DNA from: Desulfitobacterium_A nosdiversum
GTDB taxonomy: Bacteria > Bacillota > Desulfitobacteriia > Desulfitobacteriales > Desulfitobacteriaceae
Reading direction: 5' to 3'
Length of the DNA: 64,000 bases
Assembly: GCF_049860565.1 (NCBI RefSeq)
Contig: NZ_CP172056.1
Coordinates: 2,232,001-2,296,000, forward strand
The notes beneath the pieces are model-generated. The model was not told the origin of the DNA. It searched no databases and saw only the letters and a list, made by a program, of their open reading frames with translations. A program made the position numbers and the translations under genes. Each line of letters opens with the position of its first letter. Position 1 is the stretch's first letter. Shown here piece after piece: positions 16,547-24,942 of this stretch.

Positions 16547-17167
16547 GTGAAAAAGTTAAAAATTCCTGAAGCAACGATCATCCGGCTTTCGGTTTATTCA
16601 CGTTATTTCACTGAATTAGTGCGGAAGGGTATTATTACGCTATCGTCCAATGATATTGCGAAAGGGGTAGGGGTCAACCCTGCTCAAGTCCGTAAAGATT
16701 TGGCCTTCTTTGGGGATTTTGGAACGAAAGGAGTCGGCTATAATCTTCAGGATTTGCAGCAGAATATATTAAAAATACTCTCTTTAGATGCAGATTGGGA
16801 TGTCGCCCTCGTTGGATTAGGTAACTTAGGCTTAGCGCTTAGCAGTTATAAAGGTTTCCGGGAACGTGGTTTTATTATCAAAAATATTTTTGATAATGAT
16901 TTAAGTAAGATCGGGACTTTGATAAATGATGTGGAAGTTCTTCCGGTGTCAAGGCTAATTGAAGTGGTGAAACAAAACAAAGTTCAAATAGGAATAATCT
17001 CTGTTCCGTCAGACTTTGCTCAGGAAATAGCCGACATGTTAGTTCAAGGGGGGATTCAGGCTATTTTAAACTTTGCTCCGGTAGTCATCAATGTTCCACC
17101 CGAAATAAAATTGCGAAATGTAGATTTAGCAGGTAATATGGAATTGTTAGCGTATAATGCTTCCTAA
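16547..17167 (+). CDS. rex: Redox-sensing transcriptional repressor Rex
   Basis: A 206-residue Rex protein: N-terminal winged helix (IPEATIIRLSVYSRY and NPAQVRKDLAFFG) followed by a Rossmann domain with the NAD(H)-binding VGLGNLGLAL. Rex represses fermentation and anaerobic respiration genes until the NADH/NAD+ ratio rises. A TTG at 16529 is in frame, but the GTG at 16547 has GGAG at good distance and aligns with the usual N-terminus. It is transcribed alone, next to an NADH-dependent flavoenzyme gene that is a plausible target. Confidence 0.95.
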   Translation: MKKLKIPEATIIRLSVYSRYFTELVRKGIITLSSNDIAKGVGVNPAQVRKDLAFFGDFGTKGVGYNLQDLQQNILKILSLDADWDVALVGLGNLGLALSSYKGFRERGFIIKNIFDNDLSKIGTLINDVEVLPVSRLIEVVKQNKVQIGIISVPSDFAQEIADMLVQGGIQAILNFAPVVINVPPEIKLRNVDLAGNMELLAYNAS

Positions 17168-17288
17168 TGTTATGAAACTGGTTTAAATTTAGTATAAACC
17201 TTTGCATGTAAATATACTCAAAGTAGTTTTTTGTAAAGTGGACATAGCTTAGTGATTGCAATAGTTAGTATTAAAGGAGAAGATCGGG

Positions 17289-18941
17289 ATGAGCAAAAAA
17301 GTACTTATTGTGGGCGGAGTTGCGGGAGGAGCCAGTGCAGCAGCCAGGTTACGCCGTTTGGATGAAAAGATGGAAATTATAATATTTGAACGAGGAGAAC
17401 ATATTTCTTATGCTAACTGCGGTTTGCCGTATTATGTCAGCGGAGTCATTTCCGAGCGTGAACAACTTTTGGTTCAAACGCCTCAAGGAATGAAAAAGCG
17501 GTTTAACATTGATGTTCGTATCAACAGCGAAGTTACACGTATTTTTCCCGAGGAAAAAGCGATAGAAGTCCAAGATGAAAATGGGAGAATTTATAAAGAA
17601 ACGTATGATGACCTAATCCTTTCGCCAGGAGCAGCTCCAATCCGACCACCGATCCCGGGCATCGATGATGTCGAAGTGCACGTTGTACGCAATGTTGCTG
17701 ATATTGATCAGATAAAGCGCTATGTTGATATAGCGCAGCCCCAATCGGCAGTGGTTGTCGGCGGTGGATTTATCGGCTTAGAAATGGCTGAAAACCTTAA
17801 TGCCAGAGGAATAGAGACAACGATTGTTGAAATGAGCAATCAGGTTATGGCTCCCCTTGACTATGAGATGGCGGCTATCCTTCATGACCATATTTACAAT
17901 AAAGGAGTCGAACTTAACCTGGAAGATGGGGTAAAAGCCTTCGCCAAAAAAGAAAACAAAACGATTATTACCCTGCAAAGCGGAGAGGAGATTGAAACAG
18001 ATCTTACGATTCTGGCCATCGGCGTAAGACCGGATATTAAATTAGCTAAGGAAGCTGGACTGGCGATTGGGGATTTGGGAGGAATAAAAGTAAATGATTA
18101 CCTGCAAACCTCTGTTGAACATATTTACGCAGTCGGGGATGCTATCGAAGTTAAGAATTATGTTACGGGTCAACCCTCTCTTTTGCCTCTAGCCGGACCG
18201 GCCAATAAACAAGGGCGTATCGCAGCCGATGTTATTGCCGGCAGGGGCGGCCGATATAACGGTACCCAAGGAACTTCAATTGCTAAAATATTTGACATGG
18301 CCGCGGCTTCAACGGGTGCGAATGAGAAAATGCTTAAAAAGCTCGGGATTTCTTATGAAGTATCATATACTCATTCGGCTTCTAATGCTTCTTATTATCC
18401 GGGAAGCCAACGAATCTCGACCAAGCTTATTTTCGATAAAGAAAATGGCCGAATTCTGGGCGCACAAATCGTCGGTTCCAAGGGTGTTGATAAACGGATC
18501 GATGATATTGCTGGAGCTATTCGGAGGGGAAGTACGGTTTTCGACTTGCAAGAATTAGAATTGGCTTATGCTCCGCCATTTTCATCAGCTAAAGATCCAG
18601 TAAACATGGCCGGCTATGTCGCAGGAAATATTATAAGAGGAGATATGGAAATCATCCATTGGCATCAACTCCAAAAACTCAACAAAAAAGATATTACCGT
18701 AATCGATGTACGAACGCTTGAGGAACGAAAAGGAAAATTTATTCCTGAGTCCTTGCATATCCCAATTGACGAGCTGCGTAATCGCTTAGAGGAAATTCCT
18801 CAGGATAAGGATATCGTTGTATATTGTGAAATTGGGCTGCGAGGATACTTAGCGTATAGAATATTGAAGCAGAATGGTTTTGAGCGAGTTAAGAATTTGA
18901 GCGGCGGCTGGCTGACCTATTATCCAGCAGTTTTCGGTTAA
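17289..18941 (+). CDS. CoA-disulfide reductase fused to rhodanese domain
   Basis: A 550-residue FAD/NAD(P)H-dependent pyridine nucleotide-disulfide oxidoreductase. FAD site GGVAGGASAAARLRR at the N-terminus, redox-active Cys in SYANCGLPYY near residue 43, NAD(P) site VVGGGFIGLEMAE, and the second FAD motif YAVGDAIEV. A rhodanese domain occupies about 455-550 with its active Cys in VVYCEIGLRG. Such fusions reduce CoA disulfide, per/polysulfides or O2 using NADH, with the rhodanese handling the sulfane sulfur. Strong ribosome site; monocistronic with its own terminator. Confidence 0.93.
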   Translation: MSKKVLIVGGVAGGASAAARLRRLDEKMEIIIFERGEHISYANCGLPYYVSGVISEREQLLVQTPQGMKKRFNIDVRINSEVTRIFPEEKAIEVQDENGRIYKETYDDLILSPGAAPIRPPIPGIDDVEVHVVRNVADIDQIKRYVDIAQPQSAVVVGGGFIGLEMAENLNARGIETTIVEMSNQVMAPLDYEMAAILHDHIYNKGVELNLEDGVKAFAKKENKTIITLQSGEEIETDLTILAIGVRPDIKLAKEAGLAIGDLGGIKVNDYLQTSVEHIYAVGDAIEVKNYVTGQPSLLPLAGPANKQGRIAADVIAGRGGRYNGTQGTSIAKIFDMAAASTGANEKMLKKLGISYEVSYTHSASNASYYPGSQRISTKLIFDKENGRILGAQIVGSKGVDKRIDDIAGAIRRGSTVFDLQELELAYAPPFSSAKDPVNMAGYVAGNIIRGDMEIIHWHQLQKLNKKDITVIDVRTLEERKGKFIPESLHIPIDELRNRLEEIPQDKDIVVYCEIGLRGYLAYRILKQNGFERVKNLSGGWLTYYPAVFG

Positions 18942-18958
18942 TTATATTGAAATGTTTT

Positions 18959-18989
18959 TAGCCTTTCGTTAGAGAGGCTATTTTTTTCT
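18959..18989 (+). terminator. Rho-independent terminator
   Basis: TAGCCT (18959-18964) and AGGCTA (18975-18980) form a stem followed by seven T residues, right after the CoA-disulfide reductase gene. Confidence 0.82.
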
Positions 18990-19049
18990 GTAAAAAGCTA
19001 ATTTTAAGTTTGATACTTGCTTTTAGCTTATAATTGAGGGGTGATTAAG

Positions 19050-19325
19050 GTGAGTCGACTTACCAATAACATCAATGATTTGTATATCGTCGATGAATCT
19101 AATGTTAAGCTTGAAACAAATGGTTACTCAGGAGATGCTATTATTAAACTAGCAAAGTTTGAAAGCTTTTATGATGATTTAATAGCTGAGCAAAATCAAA
19201 TCTCTAAGCAATTAGAAGAACTTAGATTAGAAGGGAAAACACATTCAGTAAAGTTTAAACAACTTCTCGCGAACAAGATGACGAACACGAATATTTTTAT
19301 TCTATTAAAGAAATACGAATTATGA
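19050..19325 (+). CDS. Hypothetical small protein, 91 residues
   Basis: I do not recognise this protein. It is short, charged and has a helical coiled-coil-like middle (FYDDLIAEQNQISKQLEELR) with a leucine-rich C-terminus. In-frame GTG codons at 19041 and 19050 compete. The second is better placed after GAGGGG. It lies between two terminator-like hairpins, so it may be an independent unit just upstream of the M23 peptidase gene. Function unknown. Confidence 0.6.
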   Translation: MSRLTNNINDLYIVDESNVKLETNGYSGDAIIKLAKFESFYDDLIAEQNQISKQLEELRLEGKTHSVKFKQLLANKMTNTNIFILLKKYEL

Positions 19326-19393
19326 TTTATATGATATAATCGACATATATTTCTTTTAAGGGGTTATATCTCAAAATTCATAGACTTTAATGT

Positions 19394-19429
19394 AAGACTC
19401 AAAAGTTTAACTTCTTGGGTCTTTCTTTT
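19394..19429 (+). terminator. Terminator or attenuator upstream of the M23 gene
   Basis: AAGACTCAA (19394-19402) pairs with TTGGGTCTT (19415-19423, one G-T pair), followed by a T-rich tail and then the ribosome site of the next gene. It may end the preceding short gene or attenuate the next. Confidence 0.6.
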
Positions 19430-19444
19430 GTGAGGAGGAATTCA

Positions 19445-20323
19445 GTGAAAAGTAAATATACTCTCTTGCTCATTCCACCTAATAATGCACTTGCCCGTCA
19501 AATTCAAATTTCTCTTAAAGGTAAACGAATACTGATTTCTGGACTTGCAACCCTAGGGGTCCTTATTATTTTCTTATTTTCATATAATATCTATTTATCT
19601 CATACTCTGTGGATACAAGAGGCAGATTTTAAGGCCGCCGAACAGATGAAGCTTGCTAATCAGGAAAAAGATCAGGAAATTGAACGCCTTCAGTCGGAAT
19701 CTTTGAAAGCGACCCAAGAACTCGCTTCAATTCATGAACTTGAGCTGAAACTAGCTTCCATATTAAAAGTCGATCCTTCGGCGACGCAAACAAGCCGGGG
19801 AAGTACCCCGCCATCGGTACTAGCCACACGTTCAGACGAAGCGGTTTCATTAACAAATCAACTCACTCTTTTAAAACAATATTATAATTTGGCTATCGAA
19901 AAAAAGGATCAGATTAATCACACCCCAAGCATTCTGCCGGTTGAAGGGGAAATCGCCTCTTCTTTCGGTTATCGTCAAAATCCCTTCGGAAAGCGGACCG
20001 ATGAGTTTCATAACGGAGTTGATATTGCGGTCAACTATGGGACTCCAGTCCATGCGACAGCTGCAGGAACGGTCACCTTTGCGGGATGGGATTCTGTCTA
20101 TGGCCGTAAAGTAGAAATTGATCATGGAAACGGAATAGTCACTTTTTACGGGCATAACTCGCGCTTAAATGTTAATGCCGGAGATACTGTACAAAAAGGC
20201 GATATCATTGCGTACAGCGGAAATTCCGGACGCAGTACGGGCGCACATCTTCATTATGGAGCCCTTGATCAGGGAAAATCAATCGATCCTTTAACCTTCA
20301 CAAACTTTACAAAGGAGCAATAA
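19445..20323 (+). CDS. M23-family cell wall metallopeptidase
   Basis: A 292-residue membrane-anchored peptidase. A single transmembrane helix lies near residues 30-50, a coiled coil (about 55-105) follows, and the C-terminal M23/LytM domain (about 180-285) keeps the zinc ligands: HNGVDIAV (HxxxD) and GAHLHYG (HxH). It cleaves peptidoglycan cross-bridges, or, like SpoIIQ or EnvC-type relatives, acts as a scaffold. The GTG at 19445 is chosen for its GAGGAGG site over an upstream in-frame ATG-less extension. It is coupled to the bactofilin gene with three bases between them, a common pairing. Confidence 0.88.
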   Translation: MKSKYTLLLIPPNNALARQIQISLKGKRILISGLATLGVLIIFLFSYNIYLSHTLWIQEADFKAAEQMKLANQEKDQEIERLQSESLKATQELASIHELELKLASILKVDPSATQTSRGSTPPSVLATRSDEAVSLTNQLTLLKQYYNLAIEKKDQINHTPSILPVEGEIASSFGYRQNPFGKRTDEFHNGVDIAVNYGTPVHATAAGTVTFAGWDSVYGRKVEIDHGNGIVTFYGHNSRLNVNAGDTVQKGDIIAYSGNSGRSTGAHLHYGALDQGKSIDPLTFTNFTKEQ

Positions 20324-20326
20324 AAC

Positions 20327-20698
20327 ATGTGGGGAAAAGATACGTCGACTCCATTTCAAGCGGGAGCACCGGAAATGACCTATATTGCTGCCGAATGCGA
20401 CTTTTCAGGAAAGATTATGATCAAAGGGAATGCTCGAATTGACGGTCAATTTGATGGAACTGTAGAGGTAACAGGAGACTTAGTAGTTGGACCGAGTGCA
20501 GTTGTGAAGGCAAATATACTGGCGGCTACCGTAAATATTGCAGGGGAAGTCCGCGGCGATATCACGGCAAAGGAAAAACTTGAACTGAGTTCAAGTGCTC
20601 GATTATATGGAGATATTTGTACCCATCAGCTAAAAATTGATCAAGGGGCTAAGTTTGTCGGAACGAGTCGACTTATGGAGGAATCGGAAAGCAGCTGA
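20327..20698 (+). CDS. Bactofilin (polymer-forming cytoskeletal protein)
   Basis: A 123-residue protein with the repeated short beta-helix pattern of bactofilins (for example IKGNARIDGQFDGTVEVTGD and later VNIAGEVRGDI). These proteins self-assemble into filaments that place cell-wall enzymes. The immediate upstream gene encodes an M23 peptidase, the typical partner. Terminal tails are short and charged. It ends eight bases from the convergent chemoreceptor gene. Confidence 0.92.
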   Translation: MWGKDTSTPFQAGAPEMTYIAAECDFSGKIMIKGNARIDGQFDGTVEVTGDLVVGPSAVVKANILAATVNIAGEVRGDITAKEKLELSSSARLYGDICTHQLKIDQGAKFVGTSRLMEESESS

Positions 20699-20706
20699 GT
20701 GAAAAC

Positions 20707-22422
20707 TTATATTGTAAACTTGCTTATTACATTTTGAAGTTCTGAAGCCATTGCGGCTAGGCTTTGAGCAGACGTGGCAATTTGCTCCATAGAAGCTGTT
20801 TGTTCCTCAACGCCGGCAGAAACGGTTTGGGCGTGGGAGGATGTTTCCCTGCTTATATTATCGATTCGTTCAGCCGAGGTTAATATTTGTTGACTGCCGC
20901 CGGCGATTTGCTGAATGGTCGCTGAGATTTCTTGCATTTGTGCGGTAACAGTTTCGATGAGTCTGGAAATTTCATTAAAGGATTGTTCAGCTTCATTAAC
21001 AACTTCAATACCTTCGTTAACATTTTTAACTTCATCTTGCACAGCCGTTACAACGGTGCCAATATTGCTGTTGTTTTGGTGAATTAAAGAGGAAATCTGT
21101 TGAGTTGCTTCACGAGATTGTTCTGCAAGCTTGCGGACTTCATCCGCAACTACAGCAAATCCTCTTCCATGTTCTCCGGCCCGGGCTGCCTCGATCGCTG
21201 CATTCAAAGCAAGTAAGTTTGTCTGCTCTGCGATTCCAGTGATTAATTCACTAATATTGCTGATTTGTTCAGAACTCGCAGAGAGTTCAGTGATACTCTG
21301 GTGAACGTTATTTGTTCCGTCACTAATATTGTTCATTTGCTGAATGACACGGACCAGCGCTTCTTTTCCGGCTTGGGTCGTTTCTATGGTCTTCGTCATG
21401 GAGTCGGTAATTTCGCTGGTGCTTGCTGCGGCTTCCTGTGTGCTTGCCGAGATTTGGGCGATGGCAGAGGAAGTTTCATCAATGGCACTGGATTCTTTTT
21501 CTGTTGCTTGTGCCACTTTTTCAATTGCAGCGGCAATTTCATTTGCTGCTTGTGTATTTTCTTCGGTGATTGCACTTAATTCGTCTGAAGAAGCGGTGAC
21601 TTGTTCAGCGGACTGAGAAACGTGCTTTACAAGTGTATGTAAATGGTCTTTCATCGTGTTAAAACTAGCTGCGAGTTGATGTGTCTCATCGTGATTGCTG
21701 ATTTTTATGTCAGGGGCAGTCAAATCACCATTGGTAACTTGTTCTACGCCTGCTAGGACTTTTTTAAGGGAATTGGAGATTATTGTTGTGATGATATAAC
21801 CAAGAAGCAGTCCTAAAAGGGTTGCGATAATGGGCAAAAATACAACGATTTTTTTAACTATTGTATTAGCTATATCATTTCTCTCTTTTGTCGTTGCTGC
21901 TTGTTGGTCACTATAATTAGAAAGCTCATCCAAGGTTGTATTGATCGAGTCCAATTGGGATTGAGCCTTGTTTGTAAAATTGAGATATGCTTCATTAAAT
22001 TTACCTTGATCGATAAGATCCATAGATTTTTGCCGTTCGATTTTATAAGCGCTGACTTCTTGATCAAGCTTTGTTAATCTTTCTTTTTCATAAGAGTCTG
22101 AGGCTAATTTAACGTAAGAACCGTAGCTTTTGGCAAAGCTGTCAGAGCTTGTTTGAATTTCGGATTGAAGCTTTTTTCGTGTGGTATTATCTTGGGCCAA
22201 GAGGTAGAGAAAGAATGTAGATTCTCCCGTTCGGGATTGAACTTTGGCATCATTGATATAGCTAACAGACATTAAAGAATTGGAATACATTGAATCCAGC
22301 TGGGCGGTAACTGATGTCGTCGAAATGTAGCCGACAAAGCCAACAAGCCCTGTGAAAATCGACATAAGTACAACGATAGACAAAATTTTAGTGCGTATCT
22401 TCCAATGTTTAAACGATTTCAT
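20707..22422 (-). CDS. Methyl-accepting chemotaxis protein (4HB sensor)
   Basis: A 571-residue chemoreceptor. A first membrane helix (about 12-34) is followed by a four-helix-bundle extracellular sensor domain (about 35-185), a second helix (about 190-212), a HAMP domain (about 213-265) and a long signalling coiled coil whose hairpin tip contains EQTNLLALNAAIEAARAGEH, the CheA/CheW contact region. Glutamine/glutamate pairs for methylation are present. Ligand unknown. It lies 19 bases after the HD-GYP gene, probably in one transcript. Confidence 0.95.
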   Translation of the reverse strand: MKSFKHWKIRTKILSIVVLMSIFTGLVGFVGYISTTSVTAQLDSMYSNSLMSVSYINDAKVQSRTGESTFFLYLLAQDNTTRKKLQSEIQTSSDSFAKSYGSYVKLASDSYEKERLTKLDQEVSAYKIERQKSMDLIDQGKFNEAYLNFTNKAQSQLDSINTTLDELSNYSDQQAATTKERNDIANTIVKKIVVFLPIIATLLGLLLGYIITTIISNSLKKVLAGVEQVTNGDLTAPDIKISNHDETHQLAASFNTMKDHLHTLVKHVSQSAEQVTASSDELSAITEENTQAANEIAAAIEKVAQATEKESSAIDETSSAIAQISASTQEAAASTSEITDSMTKTIETTQAGKEALVRVIQQMNNISDGTNNVHQSITELSASSEQISNISELITGIAEQTNLLALNAAIEAARAGEHGRGFAVVADEVRKLAEQSREATQQISSLIHQNNSNIGTVVTAVQDEVKNVNEGIEVVNEAEQSFNEISRLIETVTAQMQEISATIQQIAGGSQQILTSAERIDNISRETSSHAQTVSAGVEEQTASMEQIATSAQSLAAMASELQNVISKFTI

Positions 22423-22441
22423 GATAAATTCACTCCTAATT

Positions 22442-22999
22442 TTATTGCATTATAACCTTTTCAAGAAATAGTTCGACTAATTGGGGATCAAATTGCGTTC
22501 CTGCGTTCTTTTTTAGTTCTTTGATAGCTTCTATTTTGGGTAAGGCCTTGCGGTAGCTGCGATCGTTCGTCATCGCGTCATAAGCGTCAACGATGGCATT
22601 AATGCGAGCGAAAAGAGGAATTTGATCTCCTTTTAATCCTCTCGGATAGCCGTGCCCATCCCATCGCTCATGATGAGCTAAAACATTTTCGGCAATACTT
22701 TTCATATTTAAATTGCAGAGCATTTGATAGCCAAGCCCGGGGTGACGTTTAATTTCCCGCCATTCTCCGGCGGTAAGCTTTCCAGGCTTATTCAGGATTT
22801 TTGGGTCAAGTTTAAACTTTCCGATATCATGAAGAAGGGCAACATTTTTTAGATCAGTGATTTGTTGATTGGATAAGCCTAAGGCTAGACCCATTTCCTG
22901 ACATAATTCATTGACCCGATATGAATGTTGTTTTAAATCCTCATCTTTTATATGTAGTGTTTTTACATTTAGAGACGTTCCTTCTATTGATTTGCCCAT
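22442..22999 (-). CDS. HD-GYP domain protein (cyclic-di-GMP phosphodiesterase type)
   Basis: The 185-residue protein is essentially one HD-GYP domain. It shows HSYRVNELC, the HDIGK metal motif, KRHPGLGY, HHERWDGHGYPRGLKG and DAYDAMTNDRSYR, the complete set of signature residues for cyclic-di-GMP hydrolysis. There is no receiver or sensor domain, so it probably acts with a partner. It is first in an operon with the chemoreceptor, which points to motility or signalling control. Ribosome site is modest. Confidence 0.92.
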   Translation of the reverse strand: MGKSIEGTSLNVKTLHIKDEDLKQHSYRVNELCQEMGLALGLSNQQITDLKNVALLHDIGKFKLDPKILNKPGKLTAGEWREIKRHPGLGYQMLCNLNMKSIAENVLAHHERWDGHGYPRGLKGDQIPLFARINAIVDAYDAMTNDRSYRKALPKIEAIKELKKNAGTQFDPQLVELFLEKVIMQ

Positions 23000-23048
23000 A
23001 ATTCGACCTGCTCTTCTACAAAGTTTCCTAAAACGACATAATTAAATA

Positions 23049-23077
23049 AGTATAGAACTAATCAAAAGTGTTTTCAA
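23049..23077 (-). promoter_or_regulatory. Candidate promoter for HD-GYP/chemoreceptor operon
   Basis: On the minus strand TTGAAA (plus 23072-23077) and TATACT (plus 23049-23054) are spaced by 17 bases, 50 bases upstream of the HD-GYP start. The 23000-23402 gap between the divergent operons shows nothing else definite. Confidence 0.6.
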
Positions 23078-23402
23078 TGAATTAAAATGAAGTAACATAA
23101 TTAAAAATTGAGCGAGTATTTATATATTTTCTGATATCTATTGATCAATTTTTTTGATTCCTCCTTCATTATTTTTTTGCTGATTTTATATTATCAACAA
23201 TAAATAAATATCTCCTGAGGATATCCTGAAAATTGGTTTAAAAAAACCTGAAGGATTGCTGAAATGTTCTAAAAAGCTTAACATTTAAGACTAAATATTC
23301 AATAAGAAAGCAAATCAGGAAGCACTTAGGAGAGGGAAGACTTCTTAGCCTAATGTCGAATAGATATTTTATCGTAACGGTTATAACATGGGAGGGAAAA
23401 TA

Positions 23403-23819
23403 ATGTTGTGGAAAGAAAGCTTCCGGACGAGCGTAGACTTGATCGACGCCCAGCATCAAGAGCTCTTTCAACGCGTAACTAATTTTTTACAGGCGATTAA
23501 GGCTGAAGGTCAGTGGACTGAAAAAATTGCACGCGTCAAAGAAACGTTGACGTTCATGGAAAGTTATGTTGTTGAACATTTTTCAGATGAAGAAGTTTAC
23601 CAACAAAAGATTAACTACCCGGCTTATGAAGAACATCATATCCTTCATGAAGAATTTAAAGCCGACGTATTTAAATATGCTCAAAAAATGGCTGAGGCTA
23701 ATTATAGCGAAGAGATTGCGCAGGAGTTTGCAGGTAAGCTTCTGGCTTGGTTGATTTATCATGTTTCTAAGGAAGATCAAAAAATCGGGGAATACGCTCG
23801 TCAGAGAGGGGCACAATAA
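23403..23819 (+). CDS. Bacteriohemerythrin
   Basis: A 138-residue four-helix-bundle non-heme diiron protein that binds O2. The diiron ligands are visible: H in LIDAQHQELF, H and E in VEHFSDEEVY, HHxxH in YEEHHILHEEF, and the later HVSKED. An ATG at 23388 is in frame, but the one at 23403 is preceded by GGGAGG at the correct distance. It overlaps the CheX-like gene by one base (TAATG). Likely role: oxygen sensing, scavenging or delivery next to chemotaxis genes. Confidence 0.93.
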   Translation: MLWKESFRTSVDLIDAQHQELFQRVTNFLQAIKAEGQWTEKIARVKETLTFMESYVVEHFSDEEVYQQKINYPAYEEHHILHEEFKADVFKYAQKMAEANYSEEIAQEFAGKLLAWLIYHVSKEDQKIGEYARQRGAQ

Positions 23820-24277
23820 TGAACCCAGAGCTTATCAATCCCTTTTTGCAAGCGACTTATGATGTTTGTAAACAAATGTTTAATATAGAAATAGAGAGTC
23901 GGGAAATTAAAAAAACGGAAGAGTTATATGTCGGTAAGGAATTAAACGTTTTAATTTCAATTATTGGTGATGTTTTAGGTTCGGTGACGTACAGCTTCCC
24001 CAAAGAGACCGCTTTAGAATTGGTTAATTTGTTATCCGGAATGAATATGCAGGAGATTGATATTTTTGTTACTTCCGCACTAGGGGAAGTTGGAAATATC
24101 ATCAGCGGGAATGCTGTAAGTTATTTAGCAAAAATGAATCAAAAGTGTGACATTGCGCCGCCGCAAGTGATTCTAGGTGAAAACCGTTCCATTTCTTTAG
24201 CGAATAAAGAATCAATTGTAATTACGCTCCAAACAAAAATCGGAGAATTCACAATCAATCTTGCGTTAAAGGGTTAA
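23819..24277 (+). CDS. CheX/CheC-family chemotaxis phosphatase-like protein
   Basis: A 152-residue protein with a CheC/CheX fold. The catalytic E-x2-N signature appears in ALGEVGNIISGNA. CheX removes phosphate from CheY-P and ends the chemotaxis signal. It is translationally coupled with bacteriohemerythrin. No CheY is encoded in the window. A substrate other than CheY is possible, because many clostridia carry several paralogues. Confidence 0.85.
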   Translation: MNPELINPFLQATYDVCKQMFNIEIESREIKKTEELYVGKELNVLISIIGDVLGSVTYSFPKETALELVNLLSGMNMQEIDIFVTSALGEVGNIISGNAVSYLAKMNQKCDIAPPQVILGENRSISLANKESIVITLQTKIGEFTINLALKG

Positions 24278-24325
24278 GTTAAAGGTTAGTTAATAAGTAG
24301 GCAAGATTATATAATTAAATTATTT

Positions 24326-24364
24326 AGGACATCAATTTTTACTGAGTAGATTTGATGTCCTTTT
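24326..24364 (+). terminator. Rho-independent terminator after CheX gene
   Basis: AGGACATCAA (24326-24335) pairs with TTGATGTCCT (24352-24361) and is followed by T residues. Confidence 0.8.
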
Positions 24365-24400
24365 ACAAATAAAGGAATTCATATTAATGAATAATTATAC

Positions 24401-24429
24401 TTGCCAATGGAAGAGAGGATAAGTAAAAT
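24401..24429 (+). promoter_or_regulatory. Candidate promoter of the rseC-rnf operon
   Basis: TTGCCA (24401-24406) and TAAAAT (24424-24429) with a 17-base spacer lie 90 bases upstream of the first gene of the operon. The rest of this gap is AT-rich and otherwise empty. Confidence 0.55.
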
Positions 24430-24517
24430 ATAGAGGTAGTGAAAGTGAAAATAAGAACAAAGTATAAGAATATTCAATAAATATAAACTTATTTCTCAAA
24501 AAAAGGAGAATAAGAGC

Positions 24518-24925
24518 ATGGAAAAATTGATTGAAGGTGTTGTTTTAGAAGTTAATCAGGAAATAGCGACGGTAAAAATCAGCCGCCATAGTGAATGCAG
24601 CAATTGCGGGGCTTGTCCGGGCGACAATGCCATAATCCTTGAGGCTGTCGATACAATCGGAAGTAAAGCAGGGCAGCGCGTTTTAATCCAGAGCAAAGAA
24701 ACGAATATGCTTTTAGCTGCCTTTTTAGTTTATATTTTCCCCTTGCTTGCAGTTGGACTGGGAATAGCAGTCGGGTATTACATGACTTCCTTAATTACAG
24801 TTTCCCCAACGTTATCGATGACCCTTGGCGGGGTAATCTTCGGTTTGGCGGCGATTGTGATCATTAAACGCTTAGATCTATCGCTCCAATCTGAAAAACC
24901 GATGATTATAAAGACCATTAAGTAA
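24518..24925 (+). CDS. RseC/SoxR-reducing family membrane protein
   Basis: A 135-residue protein with an N-terminal Cys-rich domain (CSNCGACPG near residue 27, plus an upstream HSEC) and two transmembrane helices (about 67-87 and 95-115). Members of the RseC/RsxC-associated family commonly sit at the head of rnf operons and are thought to aid reduction of SoxR or maturation of the complex. It is 17 bases upstream of rnfC. Strong AAAGGAG ribosome site. Confidence 0.85.
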   Translation: MEKLIEGVVLEVNQEIATVKISRHSECSNCGACPGDNAIILEAVDTIGSKAGQRVLIQSKETNMLLAAFLVYIFPLLAVGLGIAVGYYMTSLITVSPTLSMTLGGVIFGLAAIVIIKRLDLSLQSEKPMIIKTIK

Positions 24926-24942
24926 CCAAAGGAGGGGCTCAG

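Noticed and set aside
19010..19034. TTGATA/TATAAT promoter before the 91-residue gene
   Set aside because: The spacer is only 13 bases.
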